Assembly (NCBI GenBank): GCA_043780595.1
Contig: JAYWCL010000130.1
Coordinates: 11,114 to 75,113 of the forward strand
DNA from: Limnoglobus sp043780595
GTDB lineage: Bacteria; Planctomycetota; Planctomycetia; Gemmatales; Gemmataceae
Length of the DNA stretch: 64,000 bases
Direction: 5' to 3'
Shown here: one piece after another, positions 7,745-14,455 of the stretch
Layout of the letters: the number at the start of each line of letters is the position of its first letter
How positions within the stretch are numbered: the stretch's first letter is position 1
Translations under genes and position numbers: made by a program
Notes under the pieces: model-generated
Told to the model about the DNA's origin: nothing
Seen by the model: only the letters and a program-made list of their open reading frames with translations
Databases searched by the model: none

Positions 7745-7911
7745 GGTTTCGAGAATGAACATCGTCAAAGTGAGTGCCAGGGTTTCAAATTGCGCAACTT
7801 CAAAACGCGCAAGCGAGGAATCCCGATGCCGTTACGGAACGTCGAAAGCGTACACAATCGTAACTTCGCGTCACTTGGGGCCGCACCCATACCGATTCGT
7901 ACAATTCCTGC

Positions 7912-8295
7912 ATGAAACCGACCATCGCTGTTATCGGCGCGAATTCCGACCGCCGCAAGTTCGCCAACAAGTGCGTGCGGGCGTACTTGGCCGCGGGTTA
8001 CGACGTCTTTCCCGTTCACCCGATGGAGACGCAAGTCGAAGGCTTGACTGTCTTTCGATCGGTGGCAGACATTCCACTCGAACGGCTCGATCGCGTCAGC
8101 GTGTACCTACCGCCAGTCGTTGGCGTGAAGGCGATGGATACGCTGGTAGGCAAGGCGATTTCCGAAGTGTGGCTCAATCCGGGTGCCGACGCGCCGGAAG
8201 TTGTGGCGCGTGCGAAATCGCTCGGCTTCCACGTCGTCGCCGATTGCAGTATCGTCGATATCGGCGTTTCGCCCAGTCAGTTTCCGGACGCATAA
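7912..8295 (+). CDS. CoA-binding domain protein (CoA_binding_2, YccU-like)
   Basis: The 127-residue protein is a single Rossmann-like CoA-binding domain. It starts with TIAVIGANSDRRKFANK and continues with the usual GYDVFPVHP, VSVYLPP and VWLNPGA blocks of the CoA_binding_2 family (E. coli YccU relatives). These small proteins bind CoA or CoA thioesters; the cellular role is not settled. The stop is only 3 nt before the ABC ATPase gene, so the two form an operon. Confidence 0.85.
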   Translation: MKPTIAVIGANSDRRKFANKCVRAYLAAGYDVFPVHPMETQVEGLTVFRSVADIPLERLDRVSVYLPPVVGVKAMDTLVGKAISEVWLNPGADAPEVVARAKSLGFHVVADCSIVDIGVSPSQFPDA

Positions 8296-8298
8296 TCC

Positions 8299-9024
8299 AT
8301 GATCGAAATCATCGAAGTCACCAAGCGTTACGGCAACAAGGTGGCGGTCGAAAATCTCAACCTCGTCGTACCCAACGGCGAGTTGTTCGCGTTCCTCGGG
8401 CCGAACGGCGCGGGCAAGACGACGACGATCAAAATGCTGTGCGGGCTGCTGTTTCCGACAACGGGAACCGTAAAAATCGGCGGCTACGACATGTCCACGC
8501 ACGGCGACGAGGCACGGGCGCTCGTCAGTTACGTGCCCGATCAGCCGTTCCTTTACGAGAAGCTCACCGGCCGCGAGTTCTTGCAGTTCACCGCCGATCT
8601 CTACGGTATGCCCGTCGCGTATGGCAAGTCGCGCATGGAGCGCGTCATCGAGTTATTCCATCTCGACGAATTCGTCGACACGCTCACCGAACGCTATTCG
8701 CACGGGATGCGGCAACGCACGGTGTTCGCGGCTGCGCTGCTCCACGAGCCGAAACTGCTGATCGCCGACGAACCGACGGTCGGCCTCGACCCGAAGAGCA
8801 TCCGCGAGTTGAAGTTACTGCTGCGCGATCTCGCGAAACAGGGCGTGACGGTGTTCCTCTCGACGCACACGCTGGACATCGCACAGGAACTCGCGGACCG
8901 CGTCGGAATCATCCACAACGGCACGCTCATCGGCTGCGGCACACTCGACGACCTCCGCAAGAAAGCGGGCAGCGATGGCACTCTCGAAGACGTCTTCTTG
9001 AAGATCACCGAGTCGAACGCATAA
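8299..9024 (+). CDS. ABC transporter ATP-binding protein
   Basis: The 241-residue protein is a full nucleotide-binding domain: Walker A GPNGAGKTTTIK (about 35-46), Q-loop YVPDQPFLYE, signature YSHGMRQR (the usual LSGGQ is altered), Walker B LLIADEPTVGLDP and H-loop STHTLD. It is of the CcmA/DrrA/NatA type that works with an ABC-2 permease. No permease is adjacent: the gene ends next to the convergent ribosomal operon. The ABC-2 type permease at 33477 could in principle be its partner, but nothing links them beyond family logic. Confidence 0.9.
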   Translation: MIEIIEVTKRYGNKVAVENLNLVVPNGELFAFLGPNGAGKTTTIKMLCGLLFPTTGTVKIGGYDMSTHGDEARALVSYVPDQPFLYEKLTGREFLQFTADLYGMPVAYGKSRMERVIELFHLDEFVDTLTERYSHGMRQRTVFAAALLHEPKLLIADEPTVGLDPKSIRELKLLLRDLAKQGVTVFLSTHTLDIAQELADRVGIIHNGTLIGCGTLDDLRKKAGSDGTLEDVFLKITESNA

Positions 9025-9044
9025 AGCATCTTGTGTGTCGTTCG

Positions 9045-9099
9045 CAAAACGAACGCGGCCCGCGTTGGGACGGGTGTTCCAACGCGGGCCGTGTTCGTT
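9045..9099. terminator. hairpin terminator between convergent genes
   Basis: A 21-bp stem with a single mismatch (9048-9068 / 9079-9099; core CGCGGCCCGCGTTGG) lies between the ABC ATPase and rplQ. Read on the minus strand the stem is followed by TTTT, so it fits best as the terminator of the ribosomal operon and may serve both directions. Confidence 0.75.
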
Positions 9100-9115
9100 C
9101 GATACCTCGCCCGAA

Positions 9116-9631
9116 TCAATCTTGGGTGACGAGCGCAGCGGGTGCGGCGGGGGCACCGGAGCGGCGTTGGACTTTGAGTTCGCCTTCCTTCAGCATCTCA
9201 ATGATGGCCGTCTCACCGGCGTCGCCGAGGCGACGATAGTGCAGCTTCATGACGCGGGTGTACCCACCTGGGCGGTCCTTGAAGCGCGGGCCGATTTCGT
9301 TGAACAGCTTCTTGAGAACGGTGTTGTTCTCTTCAGCGAGCTTGTTTTCTTTGGTGTAAATACCCGTGCCGTGCATCGGCCCGAGGAGTGCCATCGCCTG
9401 ACGGCGATAGTGCAGCGACTGGATCTTGCCCGACGGCGTGCCGTCGTCGACGAGTGCCGCTTTCTTAGCGAGGGTAATCAGTCTTTCGACGAACGGACGA
9501 AGCTCTTTGGCTTTCGGAACGGTCGTCTGGATCGATCCGTGCGTGATGAGCGCGCGGGAAAGGTTCCGGAAGAGAGCGAGGCGGTGGCTGGACGTCCGGT
9601 TAAGGTGTCGGCCTTTGAGACGGTGGCGCAT
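9116..9631 (-). CDS. rplQ: 50S ribosomal protein L17
   Basis: The 171-residue product begins MRHRLKGRHLNRTSSHRLAL, the L17 hallmark, and continues with LITHGSIQTTVPKAKELRPFVERLI. L17 lines the peptide exit tunnel region of the large subunit. It is longer than the usual 115-130 residues because of an insertion near residues 60-100 and a C-terminal tail rich in Ala/Pro (APAAPAALVTQD). It is the last gene of the alpha operon, after rpoA, as in most bacteria. The rpoA-rplQ spacer is unusually long (228 bp) and filled with heptamer repeats. Confidence 0.96.
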   Translation of the reverse strand: MRHRLKGRHLNRTSSHRLALFRNLSRALITHGSIQTTVPKAKELRPFVERLITLAKKAALVDDGTPSGKIQSLHYRRQAMALLGPMHGTGIYTKENKLAEENNTVLKKLFNEIGPRFKDRPGGYTRVMKLHYRRLGDAGETAIIEMLKEGELKVQRRSGAPAAPAALVTQD

Positions 9632-9699
9632 GAGACCCTCAAATTAAGGATGGTGTGAGAACCCCACTCCGTGCCAAGGAAAGCGGGGGACACTGTCGT

Positions 9700-9857
9700 A
9701 GTAGCGGTCAGCGGTCAGCTATCAGCAGCTATCAGCTATCAGCGGTCAGCGGTCAGCGGTCAGTTATCAGCTAAACAAGACCACTTTCAGCGGTCGGCAA
9801 ACCCTCTCGGATTGGCTGACCGCTGATCGCTGAAAGCTGACAGCTGACAGCTGACAG
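9700..9857. repeat. heptamer repeat tract in the rpoA-rplQ spacer
   Basis: Runs of 7-bp units AGCGGTC and AGCTATC (with AGTTATC variants) alternate over about 80 bp, followed after 30 bp by an inverted run (GACCGCTGATCGCTGAAAGC and three GACAGCT units). The two halves can pair with each other. A similar heptamer vocabulary occurs at 12208-12307. Confidence 0.85.
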
Positions 9858-9859
9858 CG

Positions 9860-10864
9860 TTATCGGCGTGTCGTCGGCATTTTCATGCCCAGATGAAGGT
9901 TGCGTTCCTTCAGCTTGCCGGTGACTTCTTTCAGCGTGGTTTCGCCGAAGTTGCGGACTTCGAGGAGTTCTTCCTCGGACCGCGAGACGAGATCGCGAAC
10001 GGTCGTGATCCCTTCGGATTCCAGGCAGTTCGTCGCACGAACCGAGAGTTCGAGTTCGGCGAGCGACATGTTGAGCTTGCGCTCGAACTCGGTGTCGATG
10101 CCAGCCCCGAGTGCCGGCCCGATTTCGATCGGACCATCATCCAGTGGGACTTCTGGCCCCGGTTCGCTGTACTGGATAAATGCGTTCAGGTGTTTCCGCA
10201 GAATCTTGGCCGATTCGACGATGGCCATCTGTGGCCCGACGGTGCCGTTCGTCCAGATTTCCATCACGAGTCGGTCGTAGTTCGTGCGTTGGCCGACGCG
10301 AGTTTCCTCGATGTCGTACTTGACGCGGACGACCGGCGAGAAGCTGCTATCGACGGGAATGACGCCGATTTCGCGTTCTTTGCCTGCGTTTTCGTCGGCG
10401 GTGTGGTAACCGCGACCGTTTTCCACGGTCATCTCGATCACCAATGGCACATCGTCCGTCATCGTCGCGATGTGGTGCTCGGGATTGAGAACCTGAATCG
10501 ATTCGTCGTGCTGGAGGTGCGAACCGTTGACGACGCCCTTTTGGTGGCGGTCGATGCGGATCGTTTTCGGCTGGTCCGACAGGTTTTTCACGACGAGCGA
10601 CTTGATGTTCAGAATGATGTCGGTGACATCTTCCACCACGCCGGGGATCGTCGAGATTTCGTGTTGGACGCCTTGGATTTTCACGCGGGTCACCGCCGAA
10701 CCTTCGAGGCTCGACAGGAGAATGCGTCGCAAACTGTTGCCGACCGTCATGCCGAACCCGCGTTCGAACGGTTCGACGTGAAACTTGCCGTATGTGTCCG
10801 TGAGGGTCGAGCGTTCGCTCGCCACACGGTTCGGCAGTTCGAGACCACGCCATCGGATACGCAT
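9860..10864 (-). CDS. rpoA: DNA-directed RNA polymerase subunit alpha
   Basis: The 334-residue protein has the assembly domain (about 1-235) with PFERGFGMTVGNSLRRILLSS, the dimerisation and beta-binding motif. The C-terminal domain (about 255-325) has LELSVRATNCLESEGI and LLEVRNFGETTLKEV, which contacts UP-element DNA and activators. It initiates core polymerase assembly. Length and domain order are normal. It lies between rpsD and rplQ on the minus strand as in the canonical alpha operon. Confidence 0.97.
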   Translation of the reverse strand: MRIRWRGLELPNRVASERSTLTDTYGKFHVEPFERGFGMTVGNSLRRILLSSLEGSAVTRVKIQGVQHEISTIPGVVEDVTDIILNIKSLVVKNLSDQPKTIRIDRHQKGVVNGSHLQHDESIQVLNPEHHIATMTDDVPLVIEMTVENGRGYHTADENAGKEREIGVIPVDSSFSPVVRVKYDIEETRVGQRTNYDRLVMEIWTNGTVGPQMAIVESAKILRKHLNAFIQYSEPGPEVPLDDGPIEIGPALGAGIDTEFERKLNMSLAELELSVRATNCLESEGITTVRDLVSRSEEELLEVRNFGETTLKEVTGKLKERNLHLGMKMPTTRR

Positions 10865-11003
10865 AGGAAACGAGCCTTTGCAAAGTCGTCGGCGTCAGCT
10901 TTCCGTTGGGGGCAGGTACCGCGATGGAGTACCCGAGATTCCCCGACACAGCAAGACGCCAAACGATTGGGTGAAAACGATCGCTTGTGCTTTTACCGCC
11001 CGC

Positions 11004-11639
11004 TTATCGCGTGGCAATTTCGATGATGAGCTGCTCGCGGATCTCGGAGATTCGCGGATCGACGTCGCCGCGACCCGGCAGGCGAAGCATTCGGCCTTCG
11101 GGATCTTCGGAGTTCGTACGCTCCAAGAAATCGGGGACCGGTTCGCCGCCGACGGCCTGCAAGTGCAGTCGCGTGAGGGCGAGGCTGCGTACCGCCATCT
11201 TCACTTTGACGATGTCGTTCGGCTTCACGAGCACGCTCGGCACGTCGCACTTGCGACCGTTGACCATTACGTGACCGTGCGCGACGAGTTGGCGGGCACC
11301 CTTGCGGTTCGGCGCGAAGCCGAGGCGGTGAACGACGTTATCGAGACGGCGTTCGAGAATGCTGAGCAACGCTTCGCCGGTGTTGGCTTGGCGCGTCGCG
11401 AGTTCGAAGTAGCGGCGGAACTGCCGTTCGAGCACGCCGTAGAAGAACTTCAAGCGTTGTTTTTCGCGGAGGCGAAGGCCGTATTCGGAGGTTTTGCCGC
11501 GACGGGCACCGTGCATACCGGGAGGTAATGCCTGGCGATCGATCGGGCACTTCGAGCTAAAGCAACGGCTACCCTTGAGGAACAATTTCAATTGTTCTCG
11601 ACGGCAGCGTTTGCATGCGGGGTCGGTAAAACGGGCCAT
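11004..11639 (-). CDS. rpsD: 30S ribosomal protein S4
   Basis: The 211-residue protein begins with a zinc-ribbon-like cluster C9-x2-C12-x13-C26-x4-C31, so it is the cysteine-containing (C+) form of S4. The S4 RNA-binding domain follows (RRLDNVVHRLGFAPNRKGARQ cut here, then VAHGHVMVNGRKCDVPS). S4 is a primary 16S rRNA binder and in many bacteria a translational repressor of the alpha operon. The 179-bp spacer upstream holds two hairpins that could be a regulatory leader. It is followed by rpoA after 139 bp. Confidence 0.96.
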   Translation of the reverse strand: MARFTDPACKRCRREQLKLFLKGSRCFSSKCPIDRQALPPGMHGARRGKTSEYGLRLREKQRLKFFYGVLERQFRRYFELATRQANTGEALLSILERRLDNVVHRLGFAPNRKGARQLVAHGHVMVNGRKCDVPSVLVKPNDIVKVKMAVRSLALTRLHLQAVGGEPVPDFLERTNSEDPEGRMLRLPGRGDVDPRISEIREQLIIEIATR

Positions 11640-11687
11640 GAGTAGGCGGTTCGTCCAAGTGGGATGTCAGTGAATGGTACAGGGGTC

Positions 11688-11802
11688 GGTCCTGCTGCGA
11701 AAGCAGGATACACCGCTCCGGAGAACCCCTGGGTCGATCCGGTGCGGGAAGCGAAATCGCGGAAGGAACCGTGCGCCCCACTGACACGGGGACGGTTCCG
11801 AA
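11688..11802 (-). promoter_or_regulatory. structured spacer/leader upstream of rpsD
   Basis: Two hairpins occupy the rpsK-rpsD spacer: TCCTGC/GCAGGA (about 11691-11709) and GGAACCGT/ACGGTTCC (about 11767-11799). They lie 50-160 nt before the S4 start codon on the minus strand. A role as an S4 autoregulatory site is a guess from their position. Confidence 0.35.
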
Positions 11803-11818
11803 GCGATATCGACAAAAA

Positions 11819-12199
11819 TTACACGCGGCGCTTTTTCGGCGGGCGGCAACCGTTGTGCGGGAGGGGGGTGACGTCTTCGATGGCTTTGACGTTCAACCCG
11901 GCGGCTTGAAGCGCGGTGACGGCCGATTCGCGGCCAGCACCGGGGCCTTTGACGCGGACTTCGACTTCTTTCACGCCGAACTTCGACGCCTTCGCAGCGG
12001 CATCTTCTGCGGCGCGTTGGGCGGCGAACGGCGTACTCTTACGACTTCCTTTGAAGCCGACCATGCCACCCGAAACCGAACACAGCGTATCGCCGTTCGC
12101 GTCGGTGATGGTGACGATCGTGTTGTTGAACGTCGATTGTACGTGCGCCACACCTCGGCTCACGTTGCGACGCTGTTTCTTCTTCTTGCTCTTAGCCAT
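11819..12199 (-). CDS. rpsK: 30S ribosomal protein S11
   Basis: The 126-residue protein has the S11 core: GVAHVQSTFNNTIVTITD near residue 16, SGGMVGFKGSRKSTPFAAQ in the middle, and the C-terminal DVTPLPHNGCRPPKKRRV that is nearly invariant in bacteria. It forms part of the 30S platform near the mRNA exit. Normal length. It is placed between rpsM and rpsD; the spacers on both sides (113 and 179 bp) are longer than usual and carry repeats or hairpins. Confidence 0.97.
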   Translation of the reverse strand: MAKSKKKKQRRNVSRGVAHVQSTFNNTIVTITDANGDTLCSVSGGMVGFKGSRKSTPFAAQRAAEDAAAKASKFGVKEVEVRVKGPGAGRESAVTALQAAGLNVKAIEDVTPLPHNGCRPPKKRRV

Positions 12200-12207
12200 G
12201 GGTAGCG

Positions 12208-12307
12208 ATCAGCCTTCGGCTTACAGTGGTCAGCAAAACGGAGTATATTGATCGAACGCTACCAACCCACCGCTGACAGTACGGCTGAAGGCTGATAGCT
12301 GATAGCG
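12208..12307. repeat. inverted heptamer repeat in the rpsM-rpsK spacer
   Basis: ATCAGCCTTCGGCTTACAG at one end pairs with GCTGAAGGCTGATAGCTGAT at the other. The units are the same GCTGATA/GCTGACA words as in the tract at 9700-9857. Confidence 0.75.
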
Positions 12308-12312
12308 GATTC

Positions 12313-12693
12313 TTACTTATCCTTGACGCCCTTTTTACCGGCGACCGTCTTGCGAGGGCCTTTCCGGCTGCGGGCGTTCGTCTTGCTGCGCTGGCCGCGA
12401 ACCGGAAGGTTCTTCCGGTGGCGCTCGCCGCGATAGCTCTTGATTTCTTTCAGGCGGGTGATGTTCCCACCCTCGAAGCGGCGCAACGCCCCTTCGACGA
12501 GATAATCCTTGTCGAGGGTCGTCGCAATGCGGGCGATCTCGTCGTCGTTGAGTTCTTTCGCACGACGTTGCGGATCGATGCCGACTTTTTCGCACAGTTC
12601 CAGCGCCGTCACGGGGCCGATGCCCCGGAGGTAACGCAAGGAGATGTGCGTCGGTTTGTCGGATGGTAAGTCAACGCCTTGGATACGAGGCAT
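12313..12693 (-). CDS. rpsM: 30S ribosomal protein S13
   Basis: The 126-residue protein begins MPRIQGVDLPSDKPTHISLR and shows the helix-hairpin-helix LRGIGPVTALELCEKVGI. The C-terminal basic tail NLPVRGQRSKTNARSRKGPR contacts P-site tRNA in known ribosomes. It sits in the 30S head and bridges to L5. Length and order (rpmJ-rpsM-rpsK) are canonical. Confidence 0.97.
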   Translation of the reverse strand: MPRIQGVDLPSDKPTHISLRYLRGIGPVTALELCEKVGIDPQRRAKELNDDEIARIATTLDKDYLVEGALRRFEGGNITRLKEIKSYRGERHRKNLPVRGQRSKTNARSRKGPRKTVAGKKGVKDK

Positions 12694-12711
12694 GTCAGCA
12701 GTTCCTCAGTC

Positions 12712-12825
12712 TTAGCCTTGACGCTGTTTATGGCGCGGGTCTTCGCAAATCACACGGACGACGCCCTTGCGCTTAATCAACTTACACTTCTCGCAGATGC
12801 GTTTGACGCTGGATCGCACTTTCAC
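12712..12825 (-). CDS. rpmJ: 50S ribosomal protein L36
   Basis: A short gene read from GTG at 12825 to TAA at 12712. The 37 residues begin MKVRSSVKRICEKCKLIKRK and end with DPRHKQRQG. It carries the zinc ligands C11, C14, C27 and H32, so it is the zinc-binding C+ form of L36. It is placed just upstream of rpsM, exactly where L36 lies in many bacteria. No infA, map or secY follows upstream; instead a glycosyltransferase gene lies 127 bp away in the same direction. Confidence 0.93.
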   Translation of the reverse strand: MKVRSSVKRICEKCKLIKRKGVVRVICEDPRHKQRQG

Positions 12826-12952
12826 GACGGCCTCCGGGCCATCACGGCCGAGAATTTATGTTGAGCGCTTACGATAGAGACCGGCGTTCCGTCGGCAAGC
12901 CCTCCGTTGCGATTTCATGGCGAGTCGTCGCGATGTACATGTGCGCAAAACC

Positions 12953-14086
12953 TCAACTGCTCGCATTTCGCGTGGCCTGTGCGTAGAGCCGGGCCGCCCG
13001 TTGCGAACGAGTGGGATCGGTGCGCAAAACCTCGAAGCAGTCTTTCGCTTCGGCCCAATTCTTCATTTGAAAGTGGCACAAACCGAGGTTCAAGATCGCG
13101 GACGGCCCGAGAATATCGGTCGAAAACGGCGCACTGACATCGTAATCGCCGGAGCGGCCCAACGCGAGTAACTGATTCAGCCGTTCGGCGCACTTCGCAT
13201 AATCGTGGGCGGCGTATCGCTCGCACGATAGCGCCCACAGCACCGGTGGCGTACGGGCAAACCAACGATCCGCGAGCGAAGTGGCTTCTTCGCGCGAGAT
13301 ACGGCTTCGACGCTGTTCGGGTGAGACCGTCAACAAATACTCGAGGAACATTCCCACGGCGGGCGGTGGGGATTCGCCGAGGGTCGCCATCGTGCGGACC
13401 GGTTCGTCGGCCTCTGCCAGAATGTCGTGCCCGAGCGGATCGTTCAATTGAAGGTAGTTTCGCCCGAGTTCGATCGTCAAATCGAGTTGTCCCGGACGGT
13501 CGCGGAGTTCGGCTACGAGTAATTTCACGACCCACTGCCTCTTTTCGGCGGTCGGTACCGAAAGGTATCCGTGGCGAAAGATACTGCCGTTCACTTTGTC
13601 GAGGCATTGGCCGCGTTTGGATGCGATGGCCGATAGTGGAGTCGCGAATGTCGGGTGCAGCCGGCGATGGTAACGCACGGCGGGATCGCGGCGAAATAGC
13701 CGCGGTTGCCAATCGATGGGGCCAAAACCGGGTCGTTTTACGTCGTATTCGTGAACGATGCGGAGATCGTACGCGAACACTTCGGCTTTTTCGATGGCTC
13801 GCTCGACGAGCGGAATCGTTTGCGGATCGACTTCTTCATCGGGGTTCAACCAGAGAATCCAATCGCCGGTCGCGCGATCGAGTGCGGCATTCTGCGCGGC
13901 GGAGAAATCGTCGTTCCAGGGAATTGTAACGACGTTCGCGCCGTGCTGATCGGCCACGTCGGTGGTGCGATCCGTCGATCCGGTATCGACGACGATCGAC
14001 TCCGCTTTCAGCGCGCGTATCGAAGCGAGTGCGGCACCGAGGCTGGAATCGTGGTTTCGCGTCACAAAACAGGCGGTGATTGTCAT
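12953..14086 (-). CDS. family 2 glycosyltransferase with C-terminal TPR region
   Basis: The 377-residue protein starts with a GT-A fold: TITACFVTRNHDSSLGAAL, VVDTGSTDRTTDVA and the acidic metal-site region WILWLNPDEEVDP (about 95-107). The second half (about 200-377) is helical with repeated degenerate TPR units, for example CHFQMKNWAEAKDCFEVLR. This layout is that of SunS-like/TPR glycosyltransferases that modify peptides or polysaccharides; the acceptor is unknown. No membrane segment. It is transcribed in the same direction as the ribosomal genes and ends 127 bp before rpmJ, so read-through into the operon is possible. Confidence 0.85.
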   Translation of the reverse strand: MTITACFVTRNHDSSLGAALASIRALKAESIVVDTGSTDRTTDVADQHGANVVTIPWNDDFSAAQNAALDRATGDWILWLNPDEEVDPQTIPLVERAIEKAEVFAYDLRIVHEYDVKRPGFGPIDWQPRLFRRDPAVRYHRRLHPTFATPLSAIASKRGQCLDKVNGSIFRHGYLSVPTAEKRQWVVKLLVAELRDRPGQLDLTIELGRNYLQLNDPLGHDILAEADEPVRTMATLGESPPPAVGMFLEYLLTVSPEQRRSRISREEATSLADRWFARTPPVLWALSCERYAAHDYAKCAERLNQLLALGRSGDYDVSAPFSTDILGPSAILNLGLCHFQMKNWAEAKDCFEVLRTDPTRSQRAARLYAQATRNASS

Positions 14087-14455
14087 GGGTCAAATTTAGG
14101 TTAGGAAAAAGCGATTGAGACCGCATGAATTGGTTGTACGGAACGCACGATGCCGGGAAGTTCGGTCTGCAATGGTAAAGCCGTAAAGGTAAGGTAAACG
14201 AGGGCAAGTTTTCAGGTTGTTTGCCTTGCGGGGTCTGGGATAGACGGTTAAAAGTAATGATCGGATAAATCTTGCCGGAATTCACCACTCCAAATGATCG
14301 AGTGGTTCGTCTTAGTAGTTACGGAGTACCGTAATTATTTTTACGTCGTGAATTGGATGCGGGATCGCATCTCTGAGGTCGTTTGCGAACTCGGATACCG
14401 GATACCGGATACTCCACAAAAACTTCCCACTCCGCTGGCCGACAGGGCGTGTCCA

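Larger units (their letters stand above)
6723..7911. other. gene-free region of clustered intergenic repeats
   Basis: I see no credible gene in these 1.2 kb. The region holds at least six kinds of repeat: a 53-bp exact direct repeat, a long imperfect inverted repeat, a half-copy of the hairpin at 37159-37293, three TTTTGAAGTTGCGC motifs (7081, 7601 and inverted at 7792), a 24-bp motif (7547-7570) also found at 30960 and 31022, and a 31-bp-arm palindrome (7665-7744). A phrase like TTTCGTGTATTTCGTGTG (about 7483-7500) is common non-coding filler. It behaves like a landing zone for small repeats. Confidence 0.8.
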
